Shown here: piece after piece, positions 53,101-64,000 of the stretch | Layout: each line of letters starts with the position of its first letter | Position numbering within the stretch: position 1 is the stretch's first letter | Assembly (NCBI GenBank): GCA_029783825.1 | Contig: JAREIK010001331.1 | Location: forward strand, 54,329-118,328 | Direction: 5' to 3' | Length of the DNA stretch: 64,000 bases | Source of the DNA: Sapria himalayana | Lineage: Eukaryota; Streptophyta; Magnoliopsida; Malpighiales; Rafflesiaceae | Notes under the pieces: generated by a model | Database searches by the model: none | What the model was told of the DNA's origin: nothing | The model's input: the letters and a program-made list of their open reading frames with translations, nothing else | Made by a program: the position numbers and the translations under genes

Positions 53101-54250
53101 TTTTTTTTGTTATTTCAATGTTTAAATAAAACCTATAGACCACTAAATGCCTAAACACTTAAATCACTAAACTACGAAATCTCGATACCCCTATATTGAT
53201 AATCCTTTAAACTTGTATACACTAAATAATAATTAATAAATCTCATTTTTATTTGTTTTCATTATAATTTTTAAAAAAATCATTTTGATCTTTAGTTTTT
53301 TATTTGTATATCTGTATTAATTATAAAAAAAATTATGAGTTAAGAATATAATTTATAAAAATTATTTTTCATCAAAAAATAGATGAGCTTATAAAAAGAA
53401 TAAAAATTTTAAAAACAAATAATTATTATTAAGTAATATATTTTGCTTTGCTTTTGAATCATTTTAGGTTAAGATATTATATTTTAAGTAATATCAATCT
53501 TATTCATAATAGATTTTTAATTTATTTTTTGATAATTATTAGAATATCTATGAATAAAATTGTTTATATTGAATTTATATGATATATAAATATTATGATT
53601 ATTATAAATAAATATTGTATTCACTTTTAAAAAAAAATTTAAAAATTATTATATTTTCAAAGATTTTAATCTTTGAAAATGAGAAAGAATACAAAAAATA
53701 AATTTTTTGTTTTTTCTTTTTTAAATAAAACTTATAGACCACTAAATGTTTACTTACTTAGATCAGTTACTCATAAAACCCGAAATCCCTAAATACATAA
53801 ACCTTATAATAGTGTATACTACTTAATAAATAATAAATCTCATTTTTATTTCTATTTATTATAATTTTAAATATTTATTTTAATTATTTATATTTTAATT
53901 TTTAAAAAAATTAATTACAAAATAAATTTCGAGTGAGACAGATATTATTTAAATTATTTATTTTTAATCATAAGAAAATATAAGCTTATAAAAAGATGGA
54001 AAAATTTAAAAATTAAAATATTATTATTTATTAATATATTTTTATTTGATTTTGAATCATTTTGTTTTATGTAAATATATTTTAATTAATATTTATATTA
54101 TTAATAATAGTTTATTAATTTAATTTTTGATCATTATTATAATATCTATCATTAAAATTATTTATATTGAATTTATATGATATATAATTAATAAGACTAT
54201 TATAATTATACATGGTATTCACATTTCAAAAGATTTTAAAAATTATTTTA

Positions 54251-54276
54251 TTTTCAAAGGTTATAACCTTTGAAAA
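54251..54276. repeat. Perfect 26-bp satellite palindrome
   Basis: Consensus form, about 145 bp before the LTR-like insertion. Confidence 0.9.
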
Positions 54277-54420
54277 TCTAAAAAAAATCAAAAAAAAATT
54301 ATTTTTATAATATAAATAAAACATATATACCACTAGATGCCTAAAAACATAAATTGCTAAACTCCTAAATGACAAAACACCTAAATAATCGATACATAAA
54401 ACTGGTATACTATATATAAT

Positions 54421-54488
54421 TGTTGGGCAATTGTGCTTCCATGGTAGTGAGATTGAGATACAGAAACACAAAAACACCATAAAACAAG

Positions 54489-54547
<59 letters not shown>

Positions 54548-55035
54548 AATTCTGCAACCATCCATGATAGAATCAAAAAATGAGAAATAATCACCGAAAA
54601 TAACGTGGTTTGCTAGTCTCTCAGTACGACTAGTTAAATCCACCAGAAAATTCTTATGCGTTACAAATTAAAGCTAGAGAAATGTCTTACAATATGTAGC
54701 ACACAGAATAGTCGCAATAAATCGCACAGAGAGAAGAGAGAGAGACGATGAACAGTTCCACAAGTCCAAAAACAGCCACCCGAAAATGGAATTACAAAAC
54801 ATTTTTTATTAAATTTTTTTTCTGTTCATTTAACCGGAGCGGGTCGGATCATGAGACAGGTCAGGCTCTACTCCAATTTTGGCCTACTGTTCAGTCAGCG
54901 AGACCTCTGTTATTGTGCTACTGCTACATTCATGTCCTCTTAATATTATATTTCCTGCACTTACATGAAAATATTAAAAAAAATAATATTTGGTTATACA
55001 AACAGGTTGTCAAAAAATAAATTACATATACAGCA
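54421..55035. mobile_element. Probable solo LTR of a retrotransposon, copy 1 (615 bp)
   Basis: Starts TGTTGGGCAATTG, ends ATATACAGCA, and is flanked by ATAAT on both sides (54416-54420 and 55036-55040). That gives TG...CA termini with a 5-bp target duplication, as for LTR retrotransposons. The uninterrupted site survives in array II, where ATAAT occurs once at 33597-33601 in CATATATAATAAATC. The interior has a GA-rich stretch (54729-54745, AGAGAGAAGAGAGAG) and an AATAAA near the right end. No gag-pol coding, primer binding site or polypurine tract is present. Open frames across it (54226-54594, 54410-54643 minus) are created by the AT run. LTR family and direction are undetermined. Confidence 0.65.
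54491..54544. repeat. (AT)27 microsatellite inside LTR copy 1
   Basis: 54 bp of uninterrupted AT. LTR copy 2 has only about six units at the same place (near 55830-55841), which explains nearly all of the 40-bp length difference between the copies. Confidence 0.95.
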
Positions 55036-55759
55036 ATAATAAATCTTAAATCTCATTTTAATTTGTATTCATTATAATTTTAAATATTCATTTTAAAAAT
55101 TTATTAGTTTATTTTTTATATAAGTATTAATTACAAAATAAATAATTAGTCGGATAAATATAATATTAATAATTGACTTTTAATAAAAAAAATATATAAT
55201 CTTATAAAAAGATGTAAAAATTTAAAAACAAAAAATTATTATTTTGTAATAAATTTTACATTGATTTTGAATCATTTTAGGTTTAGTAATTATATTTTAA
55301 TTTATATCTATCATATTAATAATAGTTTATTAATTTATTTTTTGAAAAATGATATCATATCTATCAATAAAATTATCTATAATTAGTTTATATTATATAT
55401 ATTTATAATGATAAATATTACTAAATATTTTATTCACATTTTAAAAAAATTTTAAAATTATTATATTTTCAAATGTTATAACCTTTGAAAATGTGAAAAT
55501 AACAAAAATAATTTTTTTGTTATTTCATTGTTTAAATAAATCCTATAAACTACTAAATGCCTAAATACTTAAATCAATTACTTTTAAATCTCGAAAACCC
55601 TAAATAGATAACCATTTTAAACCGGTATACCCTAAATAATAAATAATAAATCTCAATATTATTTTTTAATTATAATTTAAAATATTCATTTTTATTATTT
55701 ATTCGTTTATTATTATATAATTATTAATTACAGAATAAATTGAGTTAGACAAATATAAA

Positions 55760-56334
55760 TGCTGGGCAATTGTGCTTCCATGGTAGTGAGATTTAGATAG
55801 AGAAACATAGAAACAACAGAAAACAAGCAATATATATATCCCAATTCATCAACCATCCGTGATAGAATCAAAAAATGAGAAATAAACGCCAAAAATAATG
55901 TGGTTCGCTAGTCGCTCAGTACGACTAGCTAAATCCACCAGAAAATGCTTATGCGTTACAGATTAAATCAACAGAAATGTCTTACAGTATGTAGCACACA
56001 AAATAGTCGTGATATATCGCACAGAGAGAAGAGAGAGAGAGACGATGAACAATTCCATGGGTCCAAAAATAGCCACCCGAAAATAAAATTACAGAACATT
56101 TTATATTAAAAATTTTCTCCGCTCATTTAACCAGAGCGGGTCGGATCATGAGACGGGTCAGGCTCTGCTCCAATTTTCGCTCGCTGTCCATTCAACGAGA
56201 CCTCCATTATTATGCTACTGCTGCATCCCTGGCCTCTTACTATTTTCTTTCCTGCACTTACATGAAAATATTAAAAAAGAAAAAATATTTGGTTATACAA
56301 ACAGATTATCAAAAAATAAATTACATATACAGCA
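55760..56334. mobile_element. LTR copy 2 (575 bp), duplicated not inserted
   Basis: TGCTGGGCAATTG to TACAGCA. Its right flank is identical in kind to that of copy 1 (ATAATAAATCTTAAAT), but its left flank (GAGTTAGACAAATATAAA) is from a different monomer position. This asymmetry shows it arose by duplication of copy 1 with downstream satellite, not by a new transposition. Confidence 0.7.
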
Positions 56335-59170
56335 ATAATAAATCTTAAATTTCATTTTAATTTGTATTCATTATAAATTTAAATATTCATTTTAAATATT
56401 TATAAGTTTATTTTTTATATAAATATTAATTAAAATAAATAATTAGTCAGAAAAATATAATATTAATAATTTACTTTTAATAAAAAAAATATAATCTTAT
56501 AAAAAGAAGTACAAATTTAAAAACAAAAAATTATTATTTAGTAATAAATTTTACTTTGATTTTGAATCATTTTAGGTTTTGTAATTATATTTTAATTTAT
56601 ATCTATCATATTAATAAAAGTTTATTAGTTTATTTTTTGATAATTGATATCATATCTATCAATAAAATTATTTATAATTAGTTTATATTATATATAATTA
56701 TAATGATTAATATTACTAAATATTTTATTCACATTTTAAAAAAATTCTAAAATTATTATATTTTCAAATATTATAACCTTTAAAAATGTGAAAAAATAAC
56801 AAAAATAATTTTTTTGTTATTTCATTGTTTAAATAAATCCAATAAACCACTAAATGCCTAAATACTTAAATCAATAACTCCTCAATCTCGAAAACCCTAA
56901 ATAGATAATCATTTTAAATCGGTATACCTTTAATAATAAATAATAAATCTCAATATTATTTTTTTCATTATAATTTAAAATATTCATTTTAATTATTTAT
57001 TCGTTTATTTTTATAAAATTATTAATTACAAAATAAATTATGAGTGCGACAAATATAATTTAAAAAATATATATGATGATAAAAGAAGTAAAAATTTAAA
57101 AATTAAAAATTGTTATCGAGAAATATATTTTACCATAATTTTGAATCAATTTGGGTTTTGTAATTATTTTTTAATTAATATCTATCTTAATATCAATAGT
57201 TTATAAATTTAATTTTGATCATTATTATAATATATATCAATAAAATTGTTTATTGAATTTATATGATATATTATTATTAATATTATTATAACTAAGTATT
57301 GTATTCACATTTCAAAAAATTTTAAATATTATTTTATTTTAAAAGGTTATAACCTATGAAATGAGAAAAAAATTATAACAAATTTTTTTGATATTTTATT
57401 TTTTTAAATAAAATGTATAAACCACTAAAAGTCTAATAACATAAATCGCTAAAATCCTAAACTGAAAAAACTTCTAAATACTTAAACCATTAAACTGGTG
57501 TACAGTAATAATAAATCATAAATCTCATTTTAAATTTTATTCAGTATAATTTCAAAATTTTATTTTAATTATTTTTAAGTTTATTTTTGTAGAAATATTA
57601 ATTACAAAATAAATTATTAGTGAGACATATCTAATTTAAATTAAAATAGTATCCCTAAATAATAAATAATAAATCTCATTTTTTTTCATTATAATTTTAA
57701 ATATTTATTTTAATTATTTATTTGTTTATTTATATGTAAATATTAATTACAAAATAAATTGAGTTATACAAATATAATTTATATAAATTATTTTTCATCA
57801 AAAAATTATAGATAAACTTACTTAATGAAAAAAAATTTTCAAAACAAAAAATTATTATATAGTAATATATTTTGCTTTGCTTCTGAATCATTTTAGGTTT
57901 TGTAACTATATTTTAATTGATATCAATCTTATTAATAATAGATTATTAATTTATTTTTTGATCATAATTAGAATATTTATCAATAAAATTGTTTATATTG
58001 AATTTACATGATATATAATTATAAAGATTATTATAACTAAATATTATATTTACATTTGTAAATAATCTAAAAATTATTATATTTTTAGAGGTTATAATCT
58101 TTGAAAATTAGATAATCACAAAAATAAATTTTTTGTTATTTTATTGTTTATATAAAACCTATAAACAACTAAATGCCTAAACGCTTAAATCATTAAACTC
58201 CTAAACCCCAAAACTCTTAAATACTTACATTTAAACCATCTTTAAAGGTTTAATTATTTATAAATAATATATAAATATTTATCAATAAATAATAGTTACT
58301 TAATTTATTTTTTGATCATTATTATATTTATATTTATATTTAGGTTATTAATATCTATCAATAAAATTATTTATTTTTAATTTACATGATATATAATTAT
58401 TATGTTTATTATAACTAAATATTGTATTCACATTTGAAAAAAATTTAAAAATTATTATATTTATAAAGGTTATAACATTCAATATTGATAAAAAATTTTA
58501 AAAATAATTTTTTTGTTATTTCATTATTTCAATAAAAGATATAAAATACTAAATGCCTAAACACTTAAATCACTAAACTCTTAAATACTTAAACCATTAA
58601 ACCGGTATACCCTAAATAATTAATCATAAATCTCATTTTTATTTGTATTCATTATAATTTTAATATTCATTTTGATTATTTATTAGTTTCTTTTTATAGA
58701 ATATTAATTGCAAAATAAAATTATGAATGAGACAAATATAATTTAAATAATTTATCTTCATCAAAAAAATTTATAAGCTTATAAAAAGAATCAAAAATTT
58801 AAAAATAAAAAATTATTATATAGTAATATATTTTACTTTGATTTTGAATCGTTTTAGGTTTTGCAAATATATTTTAATTTTTATCTATCTTATTAATAAT
58901 AGTTTATTAATCTATTTTATAATTAGTATTATAATACTGATCAATAAAATTATTTTATTGAATTTACATGATATTTAATTTGTATTATTATTATAATTAA
59001 ATTTGTATTAACATTTAAAAAAAATTACAAATTATAATATTTTCAATGGTTATAACCTTTAAAATGAAAAAAAAAATCAGAAAAATAATTTTTTTGTTAT
59101 TTAATTATTTAAATAAAACCTATAAACCACAAAATACCTAAATACTTAAATTACTAAACTCCTAAACCCT

Positions 59171-61607
59171 AATACTGCTGAACCACACACACATAGCGAC
59201 GGACCACAGTACACACGTGCAAATATTCTAGTCCATTTTGGTGTAGCATTTAGAGGGGCCAGGAAGTCCTGGAAGCAGCCAGAATTATGAGCCACCAGCT
59301 TGTAGAGGGCCCCACTAGCAAGTCGGGATGATAACATTCAGACAACTAACGAGACCGAGAAAAGTGGTCGGGAGTAAACCTAGAAGTTGCTAGAAGTGGG
59401 TCCCACTAGACCTATCAGGCAGCATAGAGGGCACCCAACCACCGCCCAACAAGAGTAGCAGGTATTCCATGATTAATTGGAGAACCGCCAAAATCTGAAG
59501 CATCACCAAGCAGGGCCAGTAAGCAATGGAGTCCAGACCACCCACATAGGAGCGAAAGATTCAAACTTGTAGTTTATGTTTGTAGTCTTATTTGTATTTT
59601 GGACTTTGTATACATCATGTACTTGTAGAGACGGATCATGACATACTCACACACAAAATCTTGTATGTTCTCTATGTAGCATGCAATGAGGGCAACTGGA
59701 CCCATGAGTATCTCTAAGTGGGGCCCATTAATGCATTTTGTAAATACACATTAGGGGATGCTACACTCCCAGAAGCATAAGACCCATCTTTATAGCATTT
59801 TGTAATTTTACTTGAATTCTATCTTGGTTGTACGCGTAGATAATTAGACTATGAGATGGACATCATCACACATGCACACCGTTGCATGCATATTTTTTGA
59901 TATTTTGTCGGTGCAACAAATAGCTACTTCTTGGAGCTCGAGGAGGAAACATTCTAACCCAAGAGATACTCTTTTGAGGATCATTGGAGCAAAAGAATGT
60001 GAAATTAAGTGGTGAGAATGAATTGACAAAGTGCCGTAGATCTGGACTTGTGGATTTATGGGTATTCAGTTTTAAATGTATTTCATTGCATAGCAATGAC
60101 ATAGGCAAACGCTTGATACTACATTTCACACACATGCACAATCTTATATTTGCATTGTTTTAATATAGTGCATCATTCAGGTTCCTCCCAAAGGCTAGGA
60201 AAAATCCGAATGGAAAGGACGCAGTGTGCATAATGACTCAATGCCAACTCTCAAGTCTGGGAATGCTAGGTGATTTTAGTTGTATTTGTACACTTGGAAT
60301 TATTAGGGATTATGTTTTTTTATGTATTTTATTCATAGAATCATTAAGGAGCATCGGATTTGGTGGGCTAGCATAAATTAGTTAGCATTTTTGTCTCTTG
60401 TAAGTTGTATGCCTAAATGATAAATAAAGTGTGTATTTTCCAATAAAAAAACAAAAAAAAACCAAAAACTTTAAACTTTAAATCCTAAACCTTAAACCAT
60501 AAACTATAAACCTAACCCATAAACCCTAAATCCTAAATCTCATGTTTTGGACTTTTAGGAATGCCACAGATTTATCTTTATGTATATCTAACACAAAGTC
60601 ATGATTCAAGGGGTCAGTAATGGATTCAGCCACTTTCTTGCTTTAGATTATTGTAGCATTAGCAATGGTCATGATTGTATATTTTGTCTCTAGAACACAA
60701 AATCATATCGATGAGAATATGCCTTAACTTGTGTCTCTCTATTGAACATATTGTTATGGCAATAAGAATAATCATGAATACATATTTAATCACTATAATA
60801 CTGGGTCACATTATTGGATATGACCATAGCTTCTGCATTTTATTTTTATATTGCAAAGTCATTGCACTAAGAATGATTGTAACTTTTGACATTCCTCAAG
60901 AGCAAAATTCATGACCCTAGAAATAGTTAAAGCTCGAGTACTACTCTTTATAACTTTATATAGCTAAAATTCTTGGGATTAAAAATATCACCATGGCTTT
61001 TTCCTTTAATTTTGTGACCTCAAGTGTCAATATGCAAGACTAAAATTTTGAGCAATGATTAAAACCTTGTATACATTTAAATATTATTCATTTACACCTC
61101 TTTGGGTATTATGAGCTTTTATACATAACTCATTTAATATAAAAAAAAAAGAATAATACTTTTCATATCCATGAGGATATAAAAAAAAGGCTTAGACATG
61201 CCAATAAAATAAATTTTTTTGATTCTTGATTGAAAGAGAGCCCATACATCTTGCCATGCCCAAACCATCCTTAGGCTAGTTTGTTCTGATAGGCTACAAG
61301 GTGATTATTTTTTTAGAGGTGAACTATGTTTTAAAAAAATTGCTTTGAGTGTGTGCATGAGAGATATTTTAGAAGAAATTACAATAATCAATATAAATAG
61401 CATCCTCAACAACTAGCTATTTCAACACATAGTGGTACAACTTTGGTTTAGTTTTTTAGCGTACATGAGTCAAATTACCTTTGATAGCCCAGTGATTCAA
61501 CATCAAATATTATGAGACATAATAAAGATAAAGTAAAAGCTCATATTATTTTGGTTAGAGCTTATGAATCATTCTAGAGTTGAGAGAGGAACAAAATAAA
61601 TTATTTT
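59171..61607 (+). repeat. Composite unit X, long copy B (about 2.4 kb, unclassified)
   Basis: Collinear with copy A (29851-32328), with the same satellite junctions on both sides. It has an AATAAA plus A-rich tract near 60420-60462 and the telomere-like stretch to about 60540. A 75-codon frame open in copy A (30018-30245 minus) and in the deleted copy (10457-10684 plus) is broken here by a one-base loss near 59430. The 79-codon frame 60675-60914 corresponds to 31400-31639, with many replacements. No family assigned. Confidence 0.75.
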
Positions 61608-64000
61608 AATTATTCAGTATAATTTTAATTTTAATTTTAATTATTTATCAGTTTATTTTTATTGAAATATTAATTACAAAATAAATTATTAGTGAGACTG
61701 ATTTATTTTAAATTAAACTGGTATACCCTAAATAATAAAGAATAAATCTCATTTTTTTATTATTATTTTAAATATTCATTTTAATTATTTATCTGTTTAT
61801 TTTTATATAAATATTAATTAAAAAATAAATTATGAGTTAGACAAAAAAATTTTATATATTATTTTTCATCATAAAAATATGGATAAATTTATTAAAATAA
61901 AAAAAAATTAAAAAGAAAAAATTATTATATATTTTAATTATATTTTAAAGTTTATATAGATAAACAATAATATAAAACAAAAAAAAATTAAAAATATAGA
62001 TAAACAATAATATAATTTGCTTTGCTTTTAAATCATTATAGGTTTTGTAATTATATTTTAATTGATATCTATCTTATTAATTATAGATTATTAATTTATT
62101 TTTTTATCATTATTAGAAAATTTATTAATGATATTGTTTATATTGAATTTATATGATATATAAATATAATGATTATTATAACTAAATATATAGGCTTATA
62201 TATATTTTTTATCATTATTATAATATATATCAATAAAATTGTTTATATTGAATTTATATGATATATAACTATTATGATTATTATAACTTCATATAATATT
62301 TACTTTTCAATAAAAGAATTATAAATTATTATATTTTTAAAGGTTATAACATTCAAAAATTAGAAAAAATAACAAAAATAAATTTTTTGTTATTTTATAA
62401 TTTATATAAAACCTATAAACCACTAAATGACTAAATTCTAAAATGACTAAACTCCTAAACCCCGAAGCCCATAAATACTTAAAACATTAAATTAGTATAG
62501 TCCAAATAATAATTCATAAATCTAATTTTTATTAGTATTCATTATAATTTTAAATATTCAATTTAATTATTTATTTGTTTATTAAATAATTTTTATTAGT
62601 ATTCATTATAATTTTTATTAGTATTCATTATAATTTTTATTAGTATTCATTATAGAAATATTTATTTGTTTAATTATTTATTTATTTGTTTATTTGTTTA
62701 TTTTTTATAGAAATTTTAATAATTTATTTTTTAATCAAAAATTAATAAGCTTATAAAAAGAAGTAAAAATTTAAAAACAAAAAATTATTATTTAGTAATA
62801 TATTTTACTTTGATTTTGAATCATTATATATAGTTTTTGAAATTATATTTTAAATGCTATCAATCTTATTAAGAATAGTTTGTTAATTTATTATTTAATA
62901 AATTTTATTATATCTAACAATAAAATTATTTATATTGAATTTAAATGTCTTATAATTATTAAGATTATTATAACTAAATATTATATTTACAATTGAAAAA
63001 AATTTAAAATTTATTATATTTTCAAAGGTTATAAACTTCAAAATGATAAAAAATCACAAAAATAATTTTTTTATTATTTTATTATTTAAATAAAACTTAT
63101 AAACCAATAAATGCCTAAACATTTAAATCACTATCTTTTAAACCCCAAAACCCCCTAAATACTTAAACCATTAAACCTATATAACCTAAATAATAAATAA
63201 TAAATAATATTTCTCATTTTTATTTGTATTCTTTATAATTTTAAATATTCATTTTAATTATTTCTTAGTTTATTTTTATAGAAATATTAATTACAAAATA
63301 AATAATGACTGAGACATATATAATTTAAATAAATTATTTTTTATGAAAAAAAAATATAAGCTTATAAAAATAAACAAAATTTCTAAAATTAAAAATATTA
63401 TTTAGTAATATAATTTACTTTGATTTTGAATTATTTTGGGATCTACAAATATATTTTACTTAATATCTATCTTATTAATAATATTTTATTAATTTATTTT
63501 TTGATCATCAAAATAATATATATTAATAAAAATTTTTTTATTGAATTTACAACAAATATAATTATTAAGATTATTATAACTAAGTATTGTATTCATAAAA
63601 ATAAATTTTTTGTTATTTCATTGATTAAATAAAACCTATAAATCAATAAATAAAACCTAAATGTGTAAACATATAAATCAATAAACTCATTAACCCCAAA
63701 ACTACAATAAACTTAAACCATTAAATAGGTATACCCTAAATAATAAATAATAAATCTCATTTTTATTAGTATTCATTATAATTATATATATACATTTTAA
63801 TTATTATTTAGTTTATTTTTATAGAAATATAAATTAAAAAATAAATTAATAGTGAGACAAATATAATTAAAATAATTCACTTTTAATCAAAAAATATATA
63901 AGTTTATAAATGGATACAAAATTTAAAAATTTAAAAATTTAAAAATTTAAAATTAATATTTAGTAAAATATTTCACTTTGATTTTTAATCATTTTAGGTT

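Larger units (their letters stand above)
54421..57040. repeat. Tandem duplication of LTR plus one satellite monomer
   Basis: Unit 1 is 54421-55759 and unit 2 is 55760 to about 57040. Both contain the LTR followed by the same monomer variant (ATAATAAATCTTAAAT, TTAGTC, ATAATATTAATAATT, TTTATTCACATTTTAAAAAA, CTCGAAAACCCTAAATAGAT). Identity stops at about 57036, where unit 1 reads AAATTGAGTTAG and unit 2 reads AAATTATGAGTG. This marks the duplication end. It is a young local amplification inside the older array. Confidence 0.8.
43363..64000 (-). repeat. Satellite array IV, minus orientation, carrying hAT, two LTR copies and X
   Basis: Continues to the window end. Palindromes lie near 43.76, 44.36, 45.11, 49.41, 50.16, 50.76, 51.35, 51.92, 52.46, 53.07, 53.66, 54.26, 55.48, 56.78, 57.35, 58.10, 58.47, 59.05, 62.34 and 63.03 kb. 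The order hAT, monomers, X, monomers repeats array II in the same direction: the hAT copies are offset by 23762 bp and the X copies by about 29320 bp. Array IV thus has about 5.5 kb extra between hAT and X, including the two LTR copies. Sequence after X (61608-64000) follows the subtypes of 32329-34900. Confidence 0.9.

Noticed and set aside
54226..54643. Two minus-strand frames of 122 and 77 codons over the LTR
   Set aside because: Their length comes from the (AT)27 run encoding an Ile-Tyr string. LTR copy 2, with a short run, does not keep them.
5100..64000. CRISPR-like or phage-like repeat organisation
   Set aside because: Repeats are about 600 bp, diverged and head-to-tail or inverted, with no short direct repeat plus unique spacer pattern and no cas-like coding.

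Overview
This window reads as nuclear DNA of a flowering plant, mostly non-genic repeat. The evidence is two decayed plant-type hAT transposons, a TG...CA element that looks like a solo LTR, and a 5' segment whose composition resembles plant mitochondrial intergenic DNA. I find no intact gene, no tRNA or rRNA, and no CRISPR array or bacterial operon. The only confident protein homology is two broken hAT transposase pseudogenes.

Layout. 1-4865 is a balanced-composition, non-repetitive, organelle-like block (probable NUMT, or an assembly join). At about 4866 composition changes abruptly to very A+T-rich DNA, and the rest of the window is one divergent satellite family with a monomer near 600 bp. 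Each monomer carries a palindrome with a TTATAA centre and a box of TTTA words spaced 8 nt apart. The satellite changes orientation three times: plus at 4866-18055, minus at 18441-36780, plus at 36781-43362, minus at 43363-64000. Subtypes follow each other in a conserved order that is mirrored between opposite arms, so this is a large, partly palindromic higher-order repeat rather than a simple tandem array.

Insertions. Two 3693-bp hAT elements (21431-25123 and 45193-48885) occupy the same site of the same monomer subtype and share an early stop codon, so they were copied together with the array. An unclassified composite unit, called X here, is present as two long copies (29851-32328, 59171-61607), an internally deleted copy (10252-10860) and a fragment with an A-tract (18056-18440). 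That fragment begins with a perfect 11-bp fold-back exactly at an orientation switch. A probable solo LTR (54421-55035) has a 5-bp target duplication and a recognisable empty site at 33597-33601; it was later duplicated in tandem with a neighbouring satellite monomer (55760 to about 57040).

Relative order of events, inferred from who shares what: satellite subtypes and X first; then hAT insertion in the lineage of the two minus arms; duplication of a minus arm; LTR insertion in the second minus arm only; then local LTR-plus-monomer duplication. Nothing here suggests cooperating genes. The interest lies in the repeat architecture and the inversion breakpoints.
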